DNA of 5,027 bases from Pseudomonadota bacterium (lineage in GTDB: Bacteria; Pseudomonadota; Alphaproteobacteria; Caulobacterales; Caulobacteraceae): NCBI GenBank assembly GCA_023445955.1, contig JAEXJH010000383.1, forward strand, positions 1 to 5,027, given 5' to 3'. Positions 1 through 4,517 of this stretch are shown here, one piece after another (position 1 is the first letter of the stretch; the number at the start of each line of letters is the position of its first letter). The notes below the pieces were generated by a model. The model did no database searches. It was not told the origin of the DNA and saw only the letters and a list, made by a program, of their open reading frames with translations. The position numbers were made by a program, and so were the translations under genes.

Positions 1-13
1 GGCCGAGAGTGGC

Positions 14-62
14 TCTCCTCCCCCACTGTGGGAGGGGGACCGCCGAACGGCGGTGGAGGGGG
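14..62. repeat. Intergenic two-stem hairpin repeat
   Basis: A pyrimidine-rich arm (14-22) pairs with a purine-rich arm (30-38) around a 7-base loop, with some G-T pairs. A perfect 6-bp stem follows (ACCGCC at 39-44, loop GAAC, GGCGGT at 49-54), then a purine run GGAGGGGG (55-62) that could compete for the first pyrimidine arm. The element ends one base before the stop codon of the minus-strand gene at 64. From general knowledge, GC-rich double-hairpin elements of this style are common between genes in Caulobacterales genomes. It may act as a terminator or transcript-end structure for the minus-strand gene, but there is no T-run. Copy number cannot be judged from one window. Confidence 0.6.
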
Positions 63-63
63 C

Positions 64-699
64 CTACTCCGCTTCGTCCCCAGCAAACCCCGGCAGGCTC
101 CACCCGAACTTGATCGCGCAGGCCCGCAGGCCGAACGCCGCCACGAAACCGGCGATCCCCGCCGGCCAGAACGCCACGCCCAGGAGTTTCAGCACCGCGA
201 ACACGCCCGCTCCCAGCAGCGCCGCGGTGATGTAGATCTCCCGCCGCAGCAGCAGGTTCGGCTCCTCGGCCAGCACGTCGCGGATCACGCCGCCGAAGGC
301 GGTGGTCAGCACGCCCATGACCACGGCGCTGAACGGGTGGACGCCCAGGCCCAGGGCCTTGGCGGTGCCCACGACGGCGTAGGCGGCCATGCCCAGGGCG
401 TCCAGCCACAGCAGCGCCCGGAACCGCCAGCCGCGCTTGCCCAGCAGCCAGACCACCGTGGCGGCCGCCAGGCAGGCGATGATGTAGCCCGGCCGCTGCA
501 CCCAGAAGACCGGCGCCCCGATCAGCAGGTCGCGCAGCGTGCCGCCGCCCACGCCGGTGATGGCGGCGAAGAATCCGAAGGTGATGATGTCATGCTTGCG
601 CCGGGCGGCCGCGAGGGCGCCCGTTGCCCCGAAAACGGCCACGGCGGCGTAGTCGAGCCAGAAAAGCGCGGTCCCCAACGGGTCAAGCTGCACGTCCAT
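64..699 (-). CDS. TRIC/UPF0126 family membrane protein
   Basis: Hydrophobic protein of 211 residues in the trimeric intracellular cation channel (UPF0126, YadS-like) family, whose prokaryotic members form cation (mainly potassium) channels in the inner membrane. It shows the family's internal duplication. The first half begins with WLDYAAVAVFGATGA and carries GGGTLRD (residues 51-57). The second half begins with WLDALGMAAYAVVGTAKA and carries GGVIRD (136-141). About six to seven membrane helices are visible, and the length is normal for the family. I prefer the ATG at 699 because AAGGA lies 5 bases ahead of it. In-frame ATGs at 705 and 714 would add 2 or 5 residues but have poorer ribosome sites. 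The gene is divergent from ftsY. Family assignment is firm, but the ion specificity of this copy is unknown. Confidence 0.88.
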   Translation of the reverse strand: MDVQLDPLGTALFWLDYAAVAVFGATGALAAARRKHDIITFGFFAAITGVGGGTLRDLLIGAPVFWVQRPGYIIACLAAATVVWLLGKRGWRFRALLWLDALGMAAYAVVGTAKALGLGVHPFSAVVMGVLTTAFGGVIRDVLAEEPNLLLRREIYITAALLGAGVFAVLKLLGVAFWPAGIAGFVAAFGLRACAIKFGWSLPGFAGDEAE

Positions 700-714
700 G
701 CCCATCCTTGCCAT

Positions 715-790
715 GCCGGCGCCGGTCGCGTGAACCCTGTGGCGGTAATATCCGATTTACACTTTCGCCCGTTCGACTAAAGGGGCGCGG
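715..790. promoter_or_regulatory. Divergent intergenic region upstream of ftsY
   Basis: This 76-base gap must hold the start signals of ftsY and of the minus-strand channel gene. An AT-richer patch at about 745-765, including TAATAT (746-751), stands out from the GC-rich surroundings and may be the -10 region of a promoter in either direction. I cannot find a convincing matching -35 element, so no exact promoter is called. AGGGG at 781-785, 5 bases before the ftsY ATG, is the probable ribosome site. Confidence 0.3.
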
Positions 791-1732
791 ATGAGCGATA
801 AGCCCGAGCAGAAAAAAGGCTGGTTCCAGCGCCTGACGTCAGGCCTGACCCGGTCGTCCCAGCAGATGACCGACCAGGTCACCGGGGTCTTCACCAAGAA
901 GCCCCTGGACCAGGAACAGCTGGACGCGCTGGAAGAGATGCTGATCGAGGCCGATCTCGGTCCGCAGATCGCCGCCCGCATCACCGAGGCCTTCGGCAAG
1001 GCGCGCTTTGGCAAGTCGTCGACCGACGATGAGGTCAAGGAAGCCCTGGCCGAGCTGATCGCCGCCGAGCTGTCCGACCGCCAGGGCGATTTCGATCCGC
1101 TGTCTGGCCCGCGCCCCTACGTCGTGCTGTTCATCGGCGTCAACGGTTCGGGCAAGACCACGACCCTGGGCAAGATCGCCGCCGATCTGACCGAGAAGGG
1201 CGCCCGCGTCCTGATCGCCGCCGGCGACACCTTCCGCGCCGCCGCCGTCGAGCAGCTGAAGGTCTGGGCCGATCGGGCCGGGGCCGACTTCATGTCCAAG
1301 CCCACCGGTTCGGACGCCGCCGCCCTGGCCTATGAGGCCGTCGAGCGCGCCAAGGCCGAGCACTACGACGTGGTGCTGATCGACACCGCCGGCCGCCTGC
1401 AGAACAAGCAGGGCCTGATGGACGAGCTGCTCAAGGTCATCCGTGTGGTGAAGAAGGTCGATCCCGACTATCCGCACGAGACCCTGCTGGTGCTGGACGC
1501 CACGGTCGGCCGCAACGCCCTGGCCCAGGAGAAGATCTTCGGCAACCAGGTCGGCGTGTCCGGGATTGTCATGACCAAGCTGGACGGCACCGCGCGCGGC
1601 GGGGTGCTGGTGCCGGTGGCGCGCGCCTCCGACAGCCCGATCAAGCTGATCGGCGTCGGCGAGGGCGTGGAAGACCTGCAACCTTTCGACGCTCGCGCCT
1701 TCTCGCGCTCCCTCGTCGGCCTGAAGGACTGA
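791..1732 (+). CDS. ftsY: Signal recognition particle receptor FtsY
   Basis: FtsY is the SRP receptor GTPase. It docks at the inner membrane, binds Ffh in its GTP form and hands ribosomes translating membrane proteins to SecYEG. The product has 313 residues: a short basic amphipathic N-terminus (KKGWFQRL), a helical N domain (about 39-105), then the G domain. Visible motifs are the P-loop GVNGSGKTTT (116-125), DTFRAAA (146-152), DTAGR (198-202), TKLDGTARGG (262-271) and the C-terminal GVGEGVEDLQPFD (288-300). The long acidic A domain of E. coli FtsY is absent, as is usual in alphaproteobacteria, so the N-terminal helix probably does the membrane binding. The segment LDATVGRNA (235-243) differs slightly from the more usual DATTGQNA. 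The stop codon lies 3 bases before yciB, so the two are probably co-transcribed. Confidence 0.97.
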   Translation: MSDKPEQKKGWFQRLTSGLTRSSQQMTDQVTGVFTKKPLDQEQLDALEEMLIEADLGPQIAARITEAFGKARFGKSSTDDEVKEALAELIAAELSDRQGDFDPLSGPRPYVVLFIGVNGSGKTTTLGKIAADLTEKGARVLIAAGDTFRAAAVEQLKVWADRAGADFMSKPTGSDAAALAYEAVERAKAEHYDVVLIDTAGRLQNKQGLMDELLKVIRVVKKVDPDYPHETLLVLDATVGRNALAQEKIFGNQVGVSGIVMTKLDGTARGGVLVPVARASDSPIKLIGVGEGVEDLQPFDARAFSRSLVGLKD

Positions 1733-1735
1733 TCC

Positions 1736-2347
1736 GTGAGCGAAGCGCCGGCAGAGACTCCGAAGAAGAACAACGGCTGGGTCCGGACGGTCGTCGACTA
1801 CGGCGCGGCGATCGCGTTCGGTGTCGCCTATTTCGCCACTAAGGACTTCCAGAAGGCCACCTGGGTGCTGGTCGCCGCCTCGGCCGCCGCCCTGATCATC
1901 GGCTATGCCGTCGAGCGCCGCGTGGCCCTGCTGCCGCTGTTCTTCGGCGGCATGGCGCTGATCTTCGGCACGCTGGGCCTGATCTTCCACTCCGACGTCT
2001 TCGTGAAGATCAAGGTGACGGTGATCAACCTGGCCCTGGCCGCCTTCCTGTTCGGCGGCGTCTTCACCGGCCGCCAGCCGCTGAAGCTGATCATGGGCGA
2101 GGCCCTGCACCTGTCCGACGCGGCCTGGCGCACCCTGACCCTGCGCTACGGCGGATATTTCGGCGTGGTGGCCTTGCTGAACGAGATCGTCCGCAACACC
2201 CAGGACACCGATACCTGGGTGAAGTTCCGCCTGGGCCTGCTGCCGCTGGCGCTGGTGTTCGTCGCCACCCAGGTGCCGTTCATGATGAAGCACATGGCCA
2301 AGGGCGACGAGCCGAGCGCGGCCGAGCCGCCGGATGCTGGTTTCTAG
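1736..2347 (+). CDS. yciB: Inner membrane-spanning protein YciB / septation protein A
   Basis: Polytopic inner-membrane protein of 203 residues in the YciB/IspZ (intracellular septation protein A) family. Loss of the family has been linked to defects in envelope integrity and septation, but its biochemical role is unsettled. The family hallmark is clear: GTLGLIFHSDVFVKIKVTVI (78-97) matches the equivalent FFHNDEFIKWKVTVI stretch of E. coli YciB. About five to six hydrophobic segments are visible, with short polar ends. The start is a GTG, supported by AAGGA (1724-1728) inside the end of ftsY with 7-base spacing. The 3-base gap to ftsY indicates one operon. The C-terminal tail (about 190-203) is acidic and Pro/Ala-rich and probably disordered. 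Confidence 0.93.
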   Translation: MSEAPAETPKKNNGWVRTVVDYGAAIAFGVAYFATKDFQKATWVLVAASAAALIIGYAVERRVALLPLFFGGMALIFGTLGLIFHSDVFVKIKVTVINLALAAFLFGGVFTGRQPLKLIMGEALHLSDAAWRTLTLRYGGYFGVVALLNEIVRNTQDTDTWVKFRLGLLPLALVFVATQVPFMMKHMAKGDEPSAAEPPDAGF

Positions 2348-2384
2348 AGGCGCCGGCTTCTAGACTTCCGCCGTCCACGGACCG

Positions 2385-2410
2385 TTGTCGTCAAATCGAC
2401 GTGTAATAGT
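2385..2410 (+). promoter_or_regulatory. Candidate promoter of the MarR-type gene
   Basis: TTGTCG (2385-2390) resembles the -35 element of the Caulobacter housekeeping promoter class. The AT-rich GTAATAGT (2403-2410) sits 12 bases further on as a weak -10 candidate, a spacing inside the 10-14 bases reported for that class. The -10 match is poor, and GCTACC at 2411 is another possibility. The local drop in GC supports a promoter somewhere here, but not this exact one. Confidence 0.25.
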
Positions 2411-2422
2411 GCTACCGTTCAT

Positions 2423-2440
2423 CCGTCGGCCGAGCGACGG
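2423..2440. promoter_or_regulatory. Inverted repeat ahead of MarR gene, possible operator
   Basis: CCGTCG (2423-2428) and CGACGG (2435-2440) form perfect 6-bp arms around a 6-base spacer, 23 bases ahead of the preferred ATG and just after the candidate promoter. MarR-family dimers typically bind imperfect palindromes of about 16-20 bp near their own promoters, so this 18-bp site could be an autoregulatory operator. An overlapping 5-bp stem GGCCG/CGGCC (2428-2442) means it could also be a leader hairpin. GC-rich DNA yields such repeats by chance. Confidence 0.3.
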
Positions 2441-2463
2441 CCGTGCGAAACGGGGGCGCGAGC

Positions 2464-3024
2464 ATGGCCAAGAGCAAGGGTGAGAAGACGGTCGGGGGCC
2501 TCCTGGAGCGTTCGCCCAGCCACCTGCTTCACCGGGTCCTGCAACTGGCGCTCGACATCTATGCCGAAGAGTGCGGCGAGGCCGGGGTGACCCAGCGCCA
2601 GTTCGCCGTGCTGGCCGCCGTGGCCGAGAACGAGGGTGTCACCCAGACGGCCCTGGTCCGCGCCACCGGCATCGACCGCTCGACCCTGGCCGATATGGTC
2701 GCCCGCATGATCACCAAGGGCCATCTGGAGCGCCAACGCTCCAGCGAAGACGCCCGCGCCAACAGCGTTCGCCTGACCGACGCCGGCCGCGAAGCGCTGG
2801 AAAGCATCCGCCCGATGGTCGGCATGGCCGACGCCCGCATCCTGGCCCTGCTGAAGCCGGGCAAGCGCGAGGGCTTCCTCGACCTGCTGTCGGACATGGC
2901 CGGCGCCGAGCTGCACCCGGCCGAACCGGAGGCCAAGGCCAAGAAGGTCAAGGCGCCGAAGGCCGAGAAGGTGAAGAAAGAGAAGAAGCCCAAGAAGGAC
3001 AAGGCCGCGAAGAAGGCGGCCTAG
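2464..3024 (+). CDS. MarR-family transcriptional regulator with lysine-rich tail
   Basis: Winged-helix DNA-binding protein of 186 residues. Helices at 18-40 would form part of the dimer interface. VTQRQFAVLAAVAE (42-55) is the typical MarR helix before the helix-turn-helix. VTQTALVRATGIDRSTLADM (59-78) covers the helix-turn-helix, and SSEDARANSVRLTDAGRE (93-110) is the wing with its usual D-x-R and LTxxG pattern. A further helical region runs to about 150. Residues 157-186 form an unusual tail in which 15 of 30 residues are lysine, mixed with Ala, Pro and Glu. I chose the ATG at 2464, with GGGGG 7 bases ahead. A GTG at 2443 would add 7 residues but cuts into the inverted repeat. The gene stands alone on its strand between yciB and a hairpin. 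Its ligand and targets cannot be read from sequence. Confidence 0.9.
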   Translation: MAKSKGEKTVGGLLERSPSHLLHRVLQLALDIYAEECGEAGVTQRQFAVLAAVAENEGVTQTALVRATGIDRSTLADMVARMITKGHLERQRSSEDARANSVRLTDAGREALESIRPMVGMADARILALLKPGKREGFLDLLSDMAGAELHPAEPEAKAKKVKAPKAEKVKKEKKPKKDKAAKKAA

Positions 3025-3026
3025 TC

Positions 3027-3051
3027 TCCTTCTCCCGCAAGGGGAGAGGGG
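3027..3051. terminator. Hairpin between convergent genes, probable bidirectional terminator
   Basis: A 10-bp stem (3027-3036 with 3042-3051, including two G-T pairs) closes a GCAAG loop. It lies 2 bases after the stop of the MarR-type gene and 5 bases after the stop of the minus-strand gene at 3057, so it could end both transcripts. No T-run follows on either strand, so it is not a classical intrinsic terminator. The arm sequence (CTCC...TCTCCC / GGGGAGAGGGG) resembles repeats scattered between genes in Caulobacterales, so it may be a repeat serving as a transcript end. Confidence 0.5.
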
Positions 3052-3056
3052 AATTC

Positions 3057-3332
3057 CTAAACGATGATGTTCAGCAGCGACCCGGGCCGCAGGATCTTCT
3101 GCGGCTGCGTGTCCGGCTGGACGAACGGCTTGGCCGGCGCCTGGCGCTGTTGCGGCTGGGCCATGGTCTGCATCTGCACCGTCGAGGGCGCGGCGGCCGG
3201 ACGGGTCGGGGCCGCGTCGCCCAGGGCCTGCTGGAAGAACGCCGCGCGCGTCGAGGCGCCCTGACCCGCAGCGGGGGCCTGGGAGGGCTTCGACGGGACG
3301 GACGGCCAACCGGCGGGACGGACGTTGCTCAT
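3057..3332 (-). CDS. Small Pro/Gln/Ala-rich hypothetical protein
   Basis: I do not recognise this 91-residue protein. It has 14 Pro, 13 Gln and 16 Ala and no Cys, with no clear signal peptide or membrane helix, so most of it should be disordered. Two less disordered stretches stand out: a possible short helix TRAAFFQQALGD (28-39), and a hydrophobic C-terminus KILRPGSLLNIIV (79-91) that looks like a conserved binding tail. The ATG at 3332 has no visible Shine-Dalgarno sequence. The promoter proposed at 3351-3379 would give a leader of about 12 bases, which fits leaderless-like initiation. The gene fills the space between the hairpin and the divergent gap, and competing frames here give only low-complexity products. 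Being a real gene is likely but not certain. Confidence 0.65.
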   Translation of the reverse strand: MSNVRPAGWPSVPSKPSQAPAAGQGASTRAAFFQQALGDAAPTRPAAAPSTVQMQTMAQPQQRQAPAKPFVQPDTQPQKILRPGSLLNIIV

Positions 3333-3347
3333 GACGCGGACTGTAAC

Positions 3348-3355
3348 ATGGTTAA
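3348..3355 (-). promoter_or_regulatory. CtrA-type half-site TTAACCAT
   Basis: The minus strand reads TTAACCAT, an exact match to the 8-base half-site reported for the Caulobacter cell-cycle regulator CtrA. It overlaps the proposed -10 region of the small minus-strand gene and ends 16 bases before its start codon. TTAA is very rare in this window: by eye I see it only here, at 3387-3390, and once in coding sequence at 3689-3692. Confidence 0.45.
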
Positions 3356-3379
3356 CGGAACTTCGGCGAGTATGGTCAA
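3351..3379 (-). promoter_or_regulatory. Candidate promoter of the small minus-strand gene
   Basis: On the minus strand TTGACC (3379-3374) is a good -35 element. After exactly 17 bases comes GTTAAC (3356-3351), a moderate -10 element. Transcription would start near 3344, about 12 bases before the ATG. The -35 element overlaps one half of the proposed CtrA box and the -10 overlaps the second CtrA-type half-site. This is inferred from sequence only. Confidence 0.4.
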
Positions 3380-3390
3380 CGCGGAGTTAA
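3376..3390 (-). promoter_or_regulatory. CtrA-like box TTAA-N7-TTGA
   Basis: The minus strand reads TTAA (3390-3387), seven bases, then TTGA (3379-3376), one base off the CtrA consensus TTAA-N7-TTAA. The second half coincides with the -35 element of the promoter proposed for the minus-strand gene, the arrangement seen in many CtrA-activated promoters. The box could also serve the divergent plus-strand gene, whose start is about 50 bases away. Confidence 0.45.
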
Positions 3391-3438
3391 CAGGATAGGT
3401 CCGCGACCAGTGAGCGCACCTCTTCCGCTGGAGACCTC

Positions 3439-3822
3439 GTGAACCGCCAGAAGATCATCTTCCTGATCGTCCTCATCGCGGTCGGGCTGTTCATCGCCTC
3501 GATGGTCAGCTCGATGATGCCGAGCAAGCAGGTCCTGCCGAACGGCTACCAGGTTGCGGTCGGCGGCAAGGGCGAGACCTGGGTCCGGTCGCCGGATCGC
3601 CAGATCCTGGTGACGGATGTGAGCGGGGTCTGGACGTCGGCGGGCAGGATGCTGGTCGAGCGCCACACGACCGACGAGAAGCCGCCCTTTAAGCTGCTGG
3701 ACTGCGACTACCAGATCGCCGAAGGCAAGGGCGCTCTGAAGCCGCTCGCCAAGACAGAGGCCCTGGCCATGCTCGCCGGCATGGAGCGCCAGTCCGCTTC
3801 GCCCAAGACCTGCGTGAAATAG
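3439..3822 (+). CDS. Membrane-anchored hypothetical protein
   Basis: I do not recognise this 127-residue protein. It begins MNRQK and then has one strongly hydrophobic segment (about 6-23), so it is either a signal-anchored inner-membrane protein or a secreted one. The rest (about 30-127) is soluble and probably periplasmic, with a beta-rich look around GYQVAVGGKGETWVRS (36-51) and DRQILVTDVSGVWTS (53-67). Two cysteines, C89 and C125, could form a disulfide. There is no lipobox. The start is a GTG with GGAG (3430-3433) 5 bases ahead. The gene is divergent from the Pro/Gln-rich gene and convergent with ccmG, leaving only 3 bases between their stops, so any terminator must lie inside coding sequence. 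A link to cytochrome maturation is possible by position only. Confidence 0.75.
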   Translation: MNRQKIIFLIVLIAVGLFIASMVSSMMPSKQVLPNGYQVAVGGKGETWVRSPDRQILVTDVSGVWTSAGRMLVERHTTDEKPPFKLLDCDYQIAEGKGALKPLAKTEALAMLAGMERQSASPKTCVK

Positions 3823-3825
3823 CGC

Positions 3826-4338
3826 CTACTTCGCCTTCTTCAGCAGGTCCTCGGCCGCGTCGGGCGTCAGCGGGCCGGTGTGTTTGGCGATGATCACGCC
3901 ATCCGAGCCCACCAGATAGGTCTCCGGCACGCCGGTGACGCCGAACTCCAGTCCCGCGCGGCCGTCGCGGTCGACCAGGCGCTCGGCGAAGGGGTCGCCC
4001 AGACGGGTCAGGAAGGCTTGCGTGTTGGCCGGGGCGTCCTTGTAGGCGACGCCGACCACCTTCACGCCTTGCGCCTTCAGCGCCATCAGCTGCGGGTGCT
4101 CGACTTCGCAGGGCGCGCACCACGAGGCGAAGAAGTTGACCAGGATCGGGCCCTCGGCGGCGGCCCGGATCGGGGCCGGGCGGCCGCTGTCCAGGGCCGG
4201 CAGGGCCAGGGCCGGCATCGGCTTGCCGACCATCGCGTGTGGCTGGACGTGCGGGTCGCGCTTCAGCGCAAAGCCCGCGAACAGCGCCGCCAGGGCGATC
4301 AGGATCAGCAGCGGCGTGAAGGCCAGCCAGCGCTTCAC
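3826..4338 (-). CDS. ccmG: Cytochrome c maturation thioredoxin CcmG/DsbE
   Basis: Periplasmic, membrane-tethered thioredoxin of 170 residues. In system I cytochrome c maturation, CcmG keeps the CXXCH cysteines of apocytochrome c reduced so that haem can be attached. An N-terminal hydrophobic anchor (about 4-24) is followed by the thioredoxin fold, with active site WCAPC (73-77), the preceding strand ILVNFFAS (65-72), and GVTGVPET (133-140) holding the cis-proline loop typical of the family. The length is close to the usual 170-190 residues. The start is a GTG whose last bases overlap the ccmD stop (GTGA, 4338-4335), with AAGGA 9 bases upstream inside ccmD, which points to translational coupling. 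The last gene of the visible ccm run, it ends against the convergent plus-strand gene. Confidence 0.95.
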   Translation of the reverse strand: MKRWLAFTPLLILIALAALFAGFALKRDPHVQPHAMVGKPMPALALPALDSGRPAPIRAAAEGPILVNFFASWCAPCEVEHPQLMALKAQGVKVVGVAYKDAPANTQAFLTRLGDPFAERLVDRDGRAGLEFGVTGVPETYLVGSDGVIIAKHTGPLTPDAAEDLLKKAK

Positions 4339-4517
4339 TTGCCAGAATCCTTAGAGAGGGTCTCGTCCAGTTCGGCCTGCAGGCGCTCGGCCTCGCGCTT
4401 CCAGCGGCGGGCGGTCAGCAGGCTGTCGCCGATCATCCAGGCGAAGGCCAGGGCCGAGATGGCGAAGGCGGGCCACAGGTAGATGGCGTACTTGCCGGCG
4501 TCGAAGTCGAAGCTCAT
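4335..4517 (-). CDS. ccmD: Haem exporter protein CcmD
   Basis: Small inner-membrane protein of 60 residues, about the usual size for CcmD. CcmD joins the CcmABC complex and is needed to release haem-loaded CcmE. It shows the standard layout: a short N-terminus with FDAGKYAIYLWPAFAISALA (5-24) running into a single membrane helix (about 11-30), then a charged cytoplasmic helix with ARRWKREAERLQAEL (36-50). The gene is easily missed because a longer open frame runs through it. The ATG at 4517 is supported by GGAGGG 6 bases upstream and by the ATGA overlap with the ccmC stop. Its own stop overlaps the ccmG GTG. The position between ccmC and ccmG is the normal one. Confidence 0.93.
   Translation of the reverse strand: MSFDFDAGKYAIYLWPAFAISALAFAWMIGDSLLTARRWKREAERLQAELDETLSKDSGK

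Noticed and set aside
28..780. Plus-strand open frame of 250 codons over the channel gene
   Set aside because: The product is rich in Arg, Gly, Pro, His and Gln with no domain, and the opposite strand encodes a recognisable TRIC-family protein.
839..2293. Long minus-strand open frame (484 codons) opposite ftsY and yciB
   Set aside because: Its product is a low-complexity mix of Gln, His, Gly and Asp typical of antisense frames in GC-rich genes, while the plus strand encodes clear FtsY and YciB.
2342..2366. Direct repeat TTCTAGA (2342-2348 and 2360-2366) after yciB
   Set aside because: Only 7 bases repeated once, one copy inside the stop codon of yciB. No good terminator stem forms, so chance is the simplest explanation.
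2935..3021. AAG-rich purine tract read as a simple repeat
   Set aside because: It is explained by the lysine codons of the MarR-type protein's tail and has no regular repeat unit.
2419..3309. Minus-strand open frame of 296 codons across the MarR-type gene
   Set aside because: It is antisense to a clear MarR protein, has a low-complexity product, and runs across the intergenic hairpin.
2571..3398. Plus-strand open frame of 275 codons overlapping the MarR-type gene and the gap
   Set aside because: The product is Arg/Gly-rich and low-complexity, a shifted reading of the MarR gene followed by the antisense of the small gene.
3689..3692. Third TTAA, inside the 3439-3822 gene
   Set aside because: It lies in coding sequence with no second half-site at the right spacing, so it is not treated as a CtrA site.
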